In this document: positions 9,728 through 18,591 of the stretch, piece by piece
Numbering within the stretch: the first letter of the stretch is position 1
Layout: each line of letters opens with the position of its first letter
NCBI RefSeq assembly: GCF_026627445.1
Contig: NZ_JAPNLJ010000001.1
Coordinates: 1 to 64,000, forward strand
DNA from: Streptomyces sp. H27-H1
Lineage (GTDB): Bacteria > Actinomycetota > Actinomycetes > Streptomycetales > Streptomycetaceae
DNA: 64,000 nt
Direction of reading: 5' to 3'
Translations under genes and position numbers: made by a program
Notes under the pieces: generated by a model
Told to the model about the DNA's origin: nothing
Databases searched by the model: none
Seen by the model: the letters and a program-made list of their open reading frames with translations, nothing else

Positions 9728-12388
9728 TCAGGACGGGTCGCCGTACTGGAGGCCGCGTCCGTTGGTGCCGACATAGACACGCCCGAAGGTGTCGGGGTCG
9801 CCGGTGATGACGCCGCCGCCGCTGATGTTGCCCCACTGGTGGGCGTCGTCGTTGATGCGGACCCAGGTGGCTCCCTTGTCGCTGGAGCGGAAGACTCCGG
9901 TGACGTCCTTGACCGTGCCGATCAGGTACAGGGCCTGGTAGGAGGCGCCCGGCGCCGCCTTGCCGAAGCCGACGGCGGAGGCGGACTTCACCGTGGTGAG
10001 CGCGGTGAAGTTGCGGCCGCCGTCGGTCGAGTGCAGCAGTCCCTTGCCACCGCCGGAGATCCACAGGTCCCCGGCGATGCCAGGGACGGCCACGAGCCGG
10101 CCGGCGGGCAGGTTGGTGGCGCGGGCGGTGAAGCTCGCGCCGCCGTCGGTGCTGGCGTAGAGCGTGCCGCCGGCCAGTGAGTAGAAGGTCCTGGCCGAGG
10201 AGCGGTCGGCGACGACCACGGCGCCGGTGCTCAGGCCGCCGACCCTCGACCAGCTCGCCCCCTGGTCGGTCGAGCGGTACGGAGCCTGCCCCTCCGGGGT
10301 CCAGACGATGGCGGAGCCGTCCGCAGAGAGCGCGACCTGCCCGCTGTCGGAGCTGCCCACCGGCTCCGATTTGAAGCCGCTCCAGTTGCTGCCGCCGTCG
10401 GTGGAGTAGGCGCCGTCCTGCGAGCCGCCACGGCCGACGCGGACCATCATCGAGGGGTTGGACTGGGCGAAGTCGATGTCCGTACTGGTGATCATCAGCG
10501 GGTTCTTCAGCCGCCCTGCGGGCACTTTGGCCAGGGAACTGGAGGAGCTGTAGTGGAAACCGCCCAGGTCTCCCATGGAGGAAATGACGGCGGCGCCGCC
10601 GGGCGGGGCTACCGCGTCCTGCACCGCGGTCTCCTCCAGTCCTCGGGACCCCACGGTCCAGTGGCTGGTGCCGCCGTTGTCGGTGGCGCCCGCGTCCTTG
10701 CTGCGCCAGATGCCGCTTCCGGTGCCGTACAGCACGTGCCCGGAGTTGAAGGGGTCGATGGCCATGGCGGTCATCCAGTGCCCGGTGCTGGTACCGACGT
10801 AAGGGGCGGCGGAGGTGTCCCGCTTCGACTTCGAGGCCAGTGCCTTCCAGGAGGTGCCGCCGTCGGTGGTGCGGTAGATCTCGTCCTCGGGCCACCAGCG
10901 GTCGAGGGTGGTGACCATCACCGTGGACGGCTTCTGCGGGTCGACGGCCAGACCGGAGAACCCGTAACTGCCCTTGGACGGGGAGACGTTCTTCCACGCT
11001 CCGCCCGCCGGCGTGTGCTTCCACACCGAACCCGCCGTCACGCCGTTGGGGCCGACGGCGTTGGTGTACGTCAGGTACAGCGAGCCGTCACCGGAGAGCA
11101 CGCCGTGCTGCGGCATCTCGCCGGTGGGCTGACCGGATACGGCCTGCCAGGTGCTGCCGCCGTCGGTGGAGCGGTACAGGGAGGTGGACTTGTCGGCGAC
11201 ACCGGCGTAGACCGTATTGCTGCCGGCCGGGCCGTACGTCACGAAGGCGATGCCCGCACCGCTGCTCGCCCCGTCCTTGACGGGGAACGAGGAGACCTGA
11301 CTCCATGTCACGCCGTGGTCGGTGCTGCGCCACAGGCCGTTCTTGCGGGTGCCCAGCAGCAGCGTTCCGTTGTCCGCGGGGTTGATCGCCAGCCGTTCGC
11401 CCGCCCCGCGGCCGTCCTCGTTCGCGCCCAGCTTGAAAGGCAGAGCGGTGCGCTTGAAGGTGCGGCCCCGGTCGGTGGAGCGCAGAAGCTCGGCGTTGCC
11501 CGCCCAGCCGTTGGTGTAGGTGCCCGCCGCGGCGTAGAGCCGGCCGGGGTCGACGGGGTCGGTGGCCAGCGAATCGATGCCCAGCAGGTTCCAGTCCTTC
11601 TCGCCGACCCAGTCGGTGAGCGGGAGCCACTGCTCGGCTGCCGCGTCCCAGCGGTAGGCGCCGCCCATGTCGGTGCGCGCGTACAGAAGGCCCTTCTCGC
11701 GCGGGTTGAACACCAGCCCGGTGACGTAACCGCCGCCCACCACCTGGGCGTTTTTCCACACGTACGGTCCGGCCGCGGTCTGATCCGCGCCGCCGGCCCC
11801 GGCCGCCTGGGCCGGGGCCGATCTCACAAGCTTCCACTGCTGGTTGGTGCTGTGCCTGTCGGGATACTGCATGACCGTCGCACCCTGGGCCGTGGAGCCT
11901 CCGGAGACGTCCAGGACCAAGCCGCTCTTGCGGGAGGTGAAGGTGACGCCGTCGGATCCGCTCACTTCGTCGATTCGCCACTCCTGGGAGGCGGAGGAGC
12001 TGTCGGTCTGCTGCTCGGCGGCGGCCTTCTCGGCGGTCGAATCACCCGCTATGCCCAGCACTTTGCCGCTGTTGCGGTTCACCAGCTCGTAGTAGCCGTC
12101 CCTCCCGGTGGACCTCAGCCTCCACTGCTGGTTGGCGGTGTTCTGGTCGGTCCACTGCTGGATGCGGGTGCCGTCGGCGGTGGAGAAGCTGTTGACATCC
12201 AGCACCTTGCCGCTGCGCACGGAGACCAGCCGGTAGTAGGCCGCGCCGTCGACCGTCGCGGCCTGCGAATCCTCCTGCACGAACAGGAAATACGGCACGA
12301 CGATGGCGGGCACGCCGAGCAGCAGACCGGTCGCGGTCCAGCGACGGCGGTGACGTCCGCGGTTCCCGCCATTCGTGGGGTTGTTCAT
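9728..12388 (-). CDS. secreted GH74 xyloglucanase with N-terminal ricin-type lectin domain
   Basis: Extracellular endo-xyloglucanase of 886 residues. An N-terminal hydrophobic segment (about residues 17-36, after RGRHRRRW) acts as signal peptide or anchor; residues about 45-185 hold a ricin-B-like lectin module (three Q(Q/E)W repeats); the rest is a tandem seven-bladed beta-propeller of GH74 with many Asp-box motifs (STDGGSTW, TTDGGTSW, STDQGASW). The two catalytic aspartates of the family are expected in YARTDMGGAYRW and SSMGDLGGFHY. ATG 12388 is directly preceded by a run of eleven C, and GAGGAG sits 16 nt upstream, an unusually long spacing. No better start exists, and a longer GTG frame at 12478 would hide the signal peptide. 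Confidence 0.92.
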   Translation of the reverse strand: MNNPTNGGNRGRHRRRWTATGLLLGVPAIVVPYFLFVQEDSQAATVDGAAYYRLVSVRSGKVLDVNSFSTADGTRIQQWTDQNTANQQWRLRSTGRDGYYELVNRNSGKVLGIAGDSTAEKAAAEQQTDSSSASQEWRIDEVSGSDGVTFTSRKSGLVLDVSGGSTAQGATVMQYPDRHSTNQQWKLVRSAPAQAAGAGGADQTAAGPYVWKNAQVVGGGYVTGLVFNPREKGLLYARTDMGGAYRWDAAAEQWLPLTDWVGEKDWNLLGIDSLATDPVDPGRLYAAAGTYTNGWAGNAELLRSTDRGRTFKRTALPFKLGANEDGRGAGERLAINPADNGTLLLGTRKNGLWRSTDHGVTWSQVSSFPVKDGASSGAGIAFVTYGPAGSNTVYAGVADKSTSLYRSTDGGSTWQAVSGQPTGEMPQHGVLSGDGSLYLTYTNAVGPNGVTAGSVWKHTPAGGAWKNVSPSKGSYGFSGLAVDPQKPSTVMVTTLDRWWPEDEIYRTTDGGTSWKALASKSKRDTSAAPYVGTSTGHWMTAMAIDPFNSGHVLYGTGSGIWRSKDAGATDNGGTSHWTVGSRGLEETAVQDAVAPPGGAAVISSMGDLGGFHYSSSSSLAKVPAGRLKNPLMITSTDIDFAQSNPSMMVRVGRGGSQDGAYSTDGGSNWSGFKSEPVGSSDSGQVALSADGSAIVWTPEGQAPYRSTDQGASWSRVGGLSTGAVVVADRSSARTFYSLAGGTLYASTDGGASFTARATNLPAGRLVAVPGIAGDLWISGGGKGLLHSTDGGRNFTALTTVKSASAVGFGKAAPGASYQALYLIGTVKDVTGVFRSSDKGATWVRINDDAHQWGNISGGGVITGDPDTFGRVYVGTNGRGLQYGDPS

Positions 12389-12399
12389 GGGGGGGGGGG
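12389..12399 (-). repeat. homopolymeric C(11) tract between ribosome-binding site and start codon
   Basis: On the coding strand eleven consecutive C residues separate GAGGAG (12410-12405) from the ATG of the GH74 gene. Such tracts are prone to slippage, which here would alter the SD-ATG distance and not the protein; they are also prone to sequencing error. Confidence 0.85.
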
Positions 12400-12503
12400 T
12401 TGTTCTCCTCGCATACCGTTCACAAGCCAAAGGGGGATCCAGGCTCCGGATTGGCCGGATCCGACTCCTTGTGGTCACAGGCTCCGCAAAGGGTTGCCTC
12501 GAG

Positions 12504-12518
12504 CCGGAAACTTTTCGG
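12504..12518. promoter_or_regulatory. possible LacI-type operator upstream of the GH74 gene
   Basis: CCGGAAACTTTTCGG is an imperfect palindrome about 120 bp upstream of the GH74 start. It resembles the GAAA-N-TTTC sites that LacI-family regulators of xylan and xyloside genes use in actinomycetes, with one extra T in the right half. Resemblance and position only. Confidence 0.3.
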
Positions 12519-12585
12519 CCGCCTCGTGGTGCGGTAGGCGCTGATCAGGAGAACTACGCCGAGCCGGGGCCGGAGGGGGTCCCAA

Positions 12586-12645
12586 TCAGGTGGCGCCCGG
12601 TCAGGTGGCGCCCGGTCAGGTGGCGCCCGGTCAGGTGGCGCCCGG
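12586..12645 (-). repeat. 4 x 15-bp tandem repeat abutting a stop codon
   Basis: Four exact copies of TCAGGTGGCGCCCGG (plus strand). The next TCA, at 12646-12648, is the TGA stop codon of the gene at 12646-13395, so on the coding strand the array begins just after the stop. Each unit itself contains a TGA in that frame, so each would act as a fresh stop after readthrough or contraction. Confidence 0.9.
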
Positions 12646-13395
12646 TCAGGGCAGCCGGGGTCGCAGCGCCGCCCAGGCGTCCGCCGCCACCGCCAGGGGA
12701 TCGCTCGCGGCGAGGTACGGCCGGGCCGGGGCCATGCAGGGAATGAGATTCTTGATGCGGCGCAGCCGCTGGATGGCGGGGCGCGGCAGCTCCCGCCAGG
12801 CGCGGGACTGCTCCGCCGCCTGGGCCGGGGTCAGCTCGAAGCCGGCCAGCACGTCCCGGCAGAGCCCGGCGGGGTCGCGGTCGGGGTCCGCGGTGTCTCC
12901 GGGGCCGAAGCTCTGGATCAAGTAGCTGCGTACGTATGGTTGTTCCTCCGGACGGCCGGCCCGGTCGAGGGCGGCCAGCGCGATCCGGCCCCAGCGCAGC
13001 CGCATCCCGTCGGGCAGGGCCTCGTCCTGCATCCTGGCGGTCGCGAGGGCGCGCAGCGGGCCCGGATGCGGCTCGTCCAGCAGCTCCGGCCCGGTGGCCA
13101 GCCACGCCTCGACCTCCACCAGGGCGTGCCCGCCGGGCGGTACGTACGTCAGCACCTGCCCCCGGGCGAGCAGCGCGACCACGGCCCCCGTGAGGTGGAC
13201 CCTGGCGGTGTGCCCGGCATCGACGGACTCCGCCACCCGCCCGTACCGCTCGATCCGCCGCAGCCCGACCCTGAGCTCCCCGGCCGCGTAGACCTGCCCG
13301 GCGCGCGCCACACCGCCGACGCACCGCACCACGCACACGCCACCCGTGGCATCGGCCGTCTCGACTGCGTACACCTGCAACTCGGCGATGGACAC
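12646..13395 (-). CDS. hypothetical protein
   Basis: A 249-residue soluble protein without signal peptide, membrane segment or motif I can name. It starts VSIAELQVYAVETADA (GTG at 13395, preceded by GGGGCAGG); its first half is beta-rich with repeated short hydrophobic strands, its second half helical with charged residues and LRRIKNLIPC near the end. Codon-position GC is normal for this genome, so it is a real gene. It is transcribed towards the GH74 gene and may share a transcript with nothing else. Confidence 0.6.
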   Translation of the reverse strand: MSIAELQVYAVETADATGGVCVVRCVGGVARAGQVYAAGELRVGLRRIERYGRVAESVDAGHTARVHLTGAVVALLARGQVLTYVPPGGHALVEVEAWLATGPELLDEPHPGPLRALATARMQDEALPDGMRLRWGRIALAALDRAGRPEEQPYVRSYLIQSFGPGDTADPDRDPAGLCRDVLAGFELTPAQAAEQSRAWRELPRPAIQRLRRIKNLIPCMAPARPYLAASDPLAVAADAWAALRPRLP

Positions 13396-13503
13396 CCTGC
13401 CCCACCCCTTTCCGGGGCGGGAGGCTACCGGTTCGCGGTCACCGGCAGGTGCCGGTTCCACGATCTCACCGCGCTCCGGGCCGACTTGCCGTCACGCGGG
13501 GAC

Positions 13504-14484
13504 CTAGGCGGGGGCCTGGGCGGGGGCCTGGGCGGGGGCCTGGTCCGGGTCCGGGGACGCCTCCAGCACCAGGCGGATCTCCGTGACCTCGTAGCCCGCG
13601 CGGCTGAAGGCGGCGGCCATCGGGGCGTTCACGGTGTCCGTCGTGGCGGTGATGCGCTCGGCGGCCTCGGAGGCGTGGAAGCGGGTGATCTCCGCGAGGA
13701 TCTCGTCGATCAGCCCGCGGCCGCGCTGTTCGGGGACGACGCCGAGGTAGCCGACGTTGCGGTGGTACGGGGTCGCCGAGGGGATGGCCATACCGGCGAG
13801 GGTGCCGTCCGGAAGGTGGGCCAGGCGCCACCAGGAGCGCTCGCCCGGGCAGTCGGTGTAGAAGGCGATGTCCGCGCGGGCCAGTTCCTCGGCGTCGCTC
13901 GTGCGGAGCTCGCTCTGCGTGTGCAGGTCCAGGCTGCCCTGCGAGAGGCGGACGAAGGCGTCGAGGAACTCCTCGTCGGTGCCCTCGCGGAAGACCAGGC
14001 GGCCGGTGGGCTCGACGGTCCCGGCGGCCGGGGTCCACTGGAAGCGGAGCCGCTCGATCGCGCGGGTCAGGCCGGCCTCGGAGGCGGCCTTGCGGCGCCA
14101 GGCCACCGCGTCGGCCACGCCGTCCGGGGCGGTGCGCCAGTCGCGCGGGAGCGAGATGTTGTAGCCCGGGAGCGTGCCGAGGGCCTTGTGCCCGGCGGCG
14201 AGCAGCCCGGCGGCGACGGAGCCCGGGTCGGCCACGGAGCCGCGTACCTGGAGGCAGTCGAGCGCGATCGGCTGCTCGCTGTCGCCGCGGCCCCACCACA
14301 GGGCGCGGGCCAGGATCTCGCCGTTCTCGTCCTCGGCGAACCAGGTCCACTCGGGACGCATCTGGTGCGCGGCGAGCTCTTCCCGGATCTTCTCGGTGGC
14401 GAGGGCGGGGACGGGGCCGTCGGCCTGGTAGGCGAGGGCGCGGTCCATGTCGGTGGGGTCTGCGGTGGCAGCACGGAAATCCAT
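13504..14484 (-). CDS. GNAT-family N-acetyltransferase (two-domain)
   Basis: Predicted acetyl-CoA-dependent acyltransferase of 326 residues. The C-terminal GNAT domain shows the acetyl-CoA loop VVPEQRGRGLIDEIL (the R/Q-x-x-G-x-G/A motif) and a final strand with GYEVTEIRLVLEA; the N-terminal half is a second degenerate GNAT-like domain, the layout also found in mycothiol synthase relatives. The extreme C-terminus is a low-complexity (APAQ)n tail encoded by a short tandem repeat at 13505-13543. Start ATG 14484 (MDFRAATADPTD). Substrate unknown. Confidence 0.8.
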   Translation of the reverse strand: MDFRAATADPTDMDRALAYQADGPVPALATEKIREELAAHQMRPEWTWFAEDENGEILARALWWGRGDSEQPIALDCLQVRGSVADPGSVAAGLLAAGHKALGTLPGYNISLPRDWRTAPDGVADAVAWRRKAASEAGLTRAIERLRFQWTPAAGTVEPTGRLVFREGTDEEFLDAFVRLSQGSLDLHTQSELRTSDAEELARADIAFYTDCPGERSWWRLAHLPDGTLAGMAIPSATPYHRNVGYLGVVPEQRGRGLIDEILAEITRFHASEAAERITATTDTVNAPMAAAFSRAGYEVTEIRLVLEASPDPDQAPAQAPAQAPA

Positions 14485-14630
14485 GGGCCGATGATCACAC
14501 CAAAGAGGGGCCCGACCCAAGGGATTTGCGCCCGCCGGTGGGCGGGTGAGGGCGCCGGGCGGGCGAGGGCGCCGGGCGGATGAGCGCGGCGGGCAGGCGA
14601 GCGCGGCGGGCAGGCGAGGGCGGCGGACCG

Positions 14631-16064
14631 TCAGGACCAGGTGATCAGACGGCGGGGGTGCTCCAGGACGGCGGCGATGTCCGCGAGGAAGCGGGAGCCG
14701 AGCTCGCCGTCGATGAGGCGGTGGTCGAAGGACAGCGCCAGGGTGGTGACCTGGCGGGCCTTGACCTTGCCCTTGTGGACCCACGGCTGGAGCTTGATCG
14801 CACCGACCGCGAGGATCGCGGACTCGCCGGGGTTCAGGATGGGCGTACCGGTGTCGACGCCGAAGACGCCGACGTTGGTGAGGGTGAGGGTGCCGTTCTG
14901 CATGTCGGACGGCGAGGTCTTGCCCTCGCGTGCCGTACCGACCAGCGCGGACAGGGCCTCGGACAGCTCGGGGAGCGTCTTGGCGTGGGCGTCCTTGATG
15001 TTCGGGACGATCAGCCCCCGGGGCGTGGCCGCGGCGATGCCCAGGTTCACGTAGTGCTTGAGCACGATCTCCTGAGCCGCCTCGTCCCACGAGGCGTTGA
15101 CCTCGGGATTGCGGCGGACGGCCACGAGGACGGCCTTGGCGATCAGGAGCAGCGGGTTGATCCGGAGCCCCGCGAGGTCCGGGTCCGCCTTGAGCTCCTG
15201 GACCAGCTTCATCGTGCGGGTCACGTCGAAGGTGATGAACTCGGTGACGTGCGGCGCGGTGAAGGCGGAGCCGACCATGGCCTGGGCGGTGACCTTGCGG
15301 ACGCCCTTGACCGGGATACGGGTCTCCCGGGCGGCCGTCCCGGCCGGGACCGGAGCCTGGGCCTGGGACGCGGCCGGAGCCGCCGCCGGAGCCGGAGCGA
15401 CCGGAGCCGGAGCCACGGCCTGCGGGGTGAGCGCCGCGGCGGCCGCCGCGTGCACGTCCTCGCGGGTCACGACCCCGCCGTCGCCGGTGGCCACGACGGC
15501 CGCCAGGTCGATGCCGAGGTCCTTGGCGAGCTTGCGCACCGGCGGCTTGGCCAGTGCCTTGGCGCCGGAGCCGCCGGCGGTGCCGTTCTGGGCCGGGAGC
15601 ACGGCGGCCGGGGCCGCCACAGCCGCGGCCGGGGCCGGCTGGGCCACGCCCGTGCCGTTCTGCGCGGCCACCGCCGGCTGCGGGGCCTTGCGCGGGCGGC
15701 GCTTCGTAGAGGCGGTGGAGACTCCGTAGCCGACCAGGACGGGCTGGCGGGCCACGGGGGCCTCCGGCTCCGCCTCGGCGGACGCCGTCGCCGCGGCGAC
15801 GGCCTCGGCCGGAGCCTCGTCCCCCGCCGTCCGGACGGAGATGATGACCTGGCCCACATCGACCGTGACGCCCTCCTCGAAGAGGAGTGCGTGCACGACT
15901 CCGTCGAAGGGGATCGGCAGCTCGACGGCCGCCTTCGCCGTCTCGACCTCGCAGACGACCTGGCCATCGGTGACCGTGTCACCCGGCTGGACGTACCACT
16001 TGAGGATCTCGGCCTCGGTGAGGCCCTCGCCCACATCGGGCATCTTGAATTCGCTGATCGTCAT
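14631..16064 (-). CDS. bkdC: branched-chain 2-oxoacid dehydrogenase E2 (dihydrolipoamide acyltransferase), set 1
   Basis: E2 core of the branched-chain 2-oxoacid dehydrogenase, transferring isobutyryl, isovaleryl or 2-methylbutyryl groups from E1 to CoA. The 477-residue protein has a single lipoyl domain with lipoyl Lys44 in EVETAKAAVE, a long Ala/Pro linker (about 85-165), an E1/E3-binding peripheral domain (KPPVRKLAKDLGIDL...GVVTREDV, about residues 175-210), and a catalytic CAT domain ending in SFDHRLIDGELG, which carries the active-site His and Asp. ATG 16064 has GAGAG 7 nt upstream and lies 13 bp after the E1-beta stop. Last gene of the first BCKDH operon. Confidence 0.92.
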   Translation of the reverse strand: MTISEFKMPDVGEGLTEAEILKWYVQPGDTVTDGQVVCEVETAKAAVELPIPFDGVVHALLFEEGVTVDVGQVIISVRTAGDEAPAEAVAAATASAEAEPEAPVARQPVLVGYGVSTASTKRRPRKAPQPAVAAQNGTGVAQPAPAAAVAAPAAVLPAQNGTAGGSGAKALAKPPVRKLAKDLGIDLAAVVATGDGGVVTREDVHAAAAAALTPQAVAPAPVAPAPAAAPAASQAQAPVPAGTAARETRIPVKGVRKVTAQAMVGSAFTAPHVTEFITFDVTRTMKLVQELKADPDLAGLRINPLLLIAKAVLVAVRRNPEVNASWDEAAQEIVLKHYVNLGIAAATPRGLIVPNIKDAHAKTLPELSEALSALVGTAREGKTSPSDMQNGTLTLTNVGVFGVDTGTPILNPGESAILAVGAIKLQPWVHKGKVKARQVTTLALSFDHRLIDGELGSRFLADIAAVLEHPRRLITWS

Positions 16065-16077
16065 CGCAGGGCTCTCC

Positions 16078-17058
16078 TCAGTACGCCAGCGAGCGGTCGA
16101 CTGCGTCGAGCACCCTGTCCAGGCCCGGCAGGTACTCGTCCTCCAGGCGGGCCGGCGGGTACGGGGCGTGATAGCCGCCCACCCGCAGCACGGGCGCCTC
16201 CAGGTGGTAGAAGCACCGCTCCGTGATGCGAGCGGCGATCTCCGAACCCACTCCGAGGAACACCGGTGCCTCGTGGACGACCACGAGCCGGCGGGTCTTC
16301 TCCACCGACGCCTGGATCCCGTCGAAGTCGACCGGGGACATCGAGCGCAGGTCCACGACCTCCACCGACTTGCCCTCCTCGGCGGCCGCCGCGGCGGCCT
16401 CCAGGCAGACCTTCACCATGGGCCCGTAGGCCGCCAGCGTGATGTCGGTGCCCGTACGGGCCACCCGCGAGCCGTGCAGCGCGTCGGGGATGGCCTCGAC
16501 GTCGACCTCGCCCTTGTCCCAGTAACGGCGCTTCGGCTCGAAGAAGATCACCGGGTCGTCGCTGAGGATCGCCTGCTGGAGCATCCAGTAGGCGTCGTTC
16601 GCGTTGGACGGCGAGACCACCTTGAGGCCCGGGACGTGCGCGAACAGCGTCTCCGGGGACTCCGAGTGGTGCTCGACCGCGCCGATGCCGCCCGCGTAGG
16701 GGATGCGGATGACGACCGGCATCTTGATGGTGCCGAGCGAGCGCGCGTGCATCTTGGCGAGCTGCGTGACGATCTGGTCGTACGCCGGGAAGACGAACCC
16801 GTCGAACTGGATCTCCACGACCGGCCGGTACCCGCGCAGGGCCAGGCCGATCGCGGTGCCGACGATGCCCGATTCGGCGAGCGGGGTGTCGATGACCCGC
16901 TCCTCGCCGAAGTCCTTCTGCAGCCCGTCGGTGATGCGGAAGACGCCGCCCAGCTTGCCGACGTCCTCACCCATGATCAGGACCTTCGGGTCCGTCTCCA
17001 GGGCCTTGCGCAGCGAGTCGTTGAGCGCCTTCGCGATGGTGAGCTTCTGTACGGCCAT
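16078..17058 (-). CDS. bkdB: branched-chain 2-oxoacid dehydrogenase E1 beta subunit, set 1
   Basis: Beta subunit (326 residues) of the thiamine-diphosphate-dependent E1 decarboxylase. N-terminal transketolase pyrimidine-binding domain (IMGEDVGKLGGVFRIT, FVFPAYDQIVTQ) and C-terminal transketolase domain (EVVDLRSMSPVDFDGIQASV). ATG 17058 has GGGGAG 8 nt upstream; a GTG at 17067 overlapping the E1-alpha TGA is an alternative that adds three residues. Works with the alpha subunit encoded just upstream. In streptomycetes this complex supplies branched starter units for fatty acids and some polyketides. Confidence 0.92.
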   Translation of the reverse strand: MAVQKLTIAKALNDSLRKALETDPKVLIMGEDVGKLGGVFRITDGLQKDFGEERVIDTPLAESGIVGTAIGLALRGYRPVVEIQFDGFVFPAYDQIVTQLAKMHARSLGTIKMPVVIRIPYAGGIGAVEHHSESPETLFAHVPGLKVVSPSNANDAYWMLQQAILSDDPVIFFEPKRRYWDKGEVDVEAIPDALHGSRVARTGTDITLAAYGPMVKVCLEAAAAAAEEGKSVEVVDLRSMSPVDFDGIQASVEKTRRLVVVHEAPVFLGVGSEIAARITERCFYHLEAPVLRVGGYHAPYPPARLEDEYLPGLDRVLDAVDRSLAY

Positions 17059-17063
17059 GACGG

Positions 17064-18284
17064 TCACTCCCCGCCTTCGAAGGACGCGAGGTAGGCGGCG
17101 AACTGCGCGCGCTCCTCGTCGACGAGCGCGTGCCCGTCCGCGTAGACGTTCTCGAAGATCGCCATGGTGTCCGGGTCGGGCATCGAGCGCACGACCTCGC
17201 GCACCCGCTTGCCGAGGATCTCGCTCTCGGCCTCCAGCTCCTGGAAGTACGCCTCGTCGGCGCCTCCGGTGGCCACCAGGTGGGCCTTCAGGCGCAGGAT
17301 CGGGTCCTTGGCCTCCCAGGCCGCCGTCTCCTCGTCGCGCCGGTACTTCGTCGGGTCGTCGGAGGTCGTGTGCGCGCCCATCCGGTACGTGAAGGCCTCC
17401 ACCAGGGTGGGTCCCTCTCCCCGGCGGGCCCGCTCCAGTGCCCAGCGGGTGACCGCGAGGCAGGCCAGGACGTCGTTGCCGTCCACCCGGACGCCCGGGA
17501 AGCCGAAGCCCTGCGCGCGCTGGTAGAGCGGCACGCGCATCTGGCGCTCGGTGGGCTCGGAGATGGCCCACTGGTTGTTCTGGCAGAAGAACACCACGGG
17601 CGAGTTGTAGACGGCCGAGAAGGTGAAGGCCTCCGCGACGTCGCCCTGGCTGGACGCGCCGTCGCCGAAGTAGGCGATGACGGCCGAGTCGGCGCCGTCC
17701 TTGGCCACGCCCATCGCGTACCCGGTCGCGTGCAGCGTCTGGGAGCCGATGACGATCGTGTACAGGTGGAAGTTGTTGGTGGTCGGGTCCCAGCCACCGT
17801 GGTTCACACCGCGGAACATGCCCAGCAGGTTGGTCGGGTCGACCCCGCGGCACCAGGCCACACCGTGCTCGCGGTAGGTCGGGAAGACGTAGTCGTCGTC
17901 CCGCAGGGCCCGGCCGGAGCCGATCTGCGCGGCCTCCTGGCCGAGCAGCGAGGCCCACAGGCCCAGCTCGCCCTGGCGCTGGAGGGCGGTCGCCTCGCCG
18001 TCGAAACGGCGGGTCATGACCATGTCGCGGTAGAGACCGCGCAGGTCATCGGTGGTGATGTCGGCGACGAAGGGGGCGAACTCGGCGATGTCGGGGTTGT
18101 CCGCAACCTCGACCCGGTCCCCCTCGGGCGTCAGCAGCTGTACGAACTGGGGCTCGGCTACATGCGTCTGCGCGGTGGCAGCGGCGGCGGCCTTGCCGGC
18201 CTTGGCGGCGCTGGCCGCGCCTGCCGGCCGCTTGGCGCCGCTGCTGCGTCGCGGCTTGCGCGCGGCAGTGCTCTCCACGGTCAC
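17064..18284 (-). CDS. bkdA: branched-chain 2-oxoacid dehydrogenase E1 alpha subunit, set 1
   Basis: Alpha subunit (406 residues) carrying the thiamine diphosphate-Mg motif FGDGASSQGDVAEAFTFSAV...QNN (about residues 205-235). Its N-terminus has an extra Ala/Lys/Arg-rich stretch of about 40 residues (KPRRSSGAKRPAGAASAAKA) not needed for catalysis. First gene of the operon alpha-beta-E2; the 307 bp upstream separate it from a divergent response-regulator gene and must contain its promoter. Confidence 0.93.
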   Translation of the reverse strand: MTVESTAARKPRRSSGAKRPAGAASAAKAGKAAAAATAQTHVAEPQFVQLLTPEGDRVEVADNPDIAEFAPFVADITTDDLRGLYRDMVMTRRFDGEATALQRQGELGLWASLLGQEAAQIGSGRALRDDDYVFPTYREHGVAWCRGVDPTNLLGMFRGVNHGGWDPTTNNFHLYTIVIGSQTLHATGYAMGVAKDGADSAVIAYFGDGASSQGDVAEAFTFSAVYNSPVVFFCQNNQWAISEPTERQMRVPLYQRAQGFGFPGVRVDGNDVLACLAVTRWALERARRGEGPTLVEAFTYRMGAHTTSDDPTKYRRDEETAAWEAKDPILRLKAHLVATGGADEAYFQELEAESEILGKRVREVVRSMPDPDTMAIFENVYADGHALVDEERAQFAAYLASFEGGE

Positions 18285-18591
18285 GATTGCTCCTCCGTCG
18301 GTCCGGAACCCGGGTTCTCCGGGGACCAGTGCGGCTCACCTGCATCCCTGCCCGCGCACGGGGTGGGTGCGCTTCGGGTCTGGGATTCAGGCGTGACAGG
18401 TGCCCCGGCGAGTGCCCTGCGCAATGCACGTTACCCAGTGCGTCGCATAACTGCGAAACCCCGTTTGACCTGCGATTTTGCTTGGATTTCCAAGTAAATC
18501 CGCGGAAGCGGGAACAACTACTGGTCACAGCCTTGCAGGGGGCCGGAACAACGGCACGTTATCCCGGTCGCCACCGGCAGGGAAGGGGTGA
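18285..18591. other. 307-bp divergent promoter region
   Basis: Non-coding gap between the first BCKDH operon and a DevR-like regulator gene. It contains TTGACC (18465-18470) and the palindrome at 18481-18494, both in a locally AT-rich stretch. No coding frame is supported. Confidence 0.5.
18481..18494. promoter_or_regulatory. palindrome CTTGGA-TT-TCCAAG, candidate operator
   Basis: A 6-bp perfect inverted repeat with a 2-bp spacer, set in AT-rich flanks (GATTTTG ... TAAATC) that extend the symmetry. It begins about 195 bp upstream of bkdA and ends about 100 bp upstream of the divergent regulator gene. It could serve either; an Lrp-type regulator such as BkdR likes such AT-flanked dyads, but there is no direct evidence. 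Confidence 0.35.

Noticed and set aside
12389-12478. N-terminal extension of the GH74 protein from GTG 12478
   Set aside because: It would place 30 Arg/Pro-rich residues before the signal segment and run through the C(11) tract; no ribosome-binding site precedes the GTG.
12586-12645. CRISPR-like array
   Set aside because: The units are contiguous 15-bp copies without spacers, and no cas gene is present.
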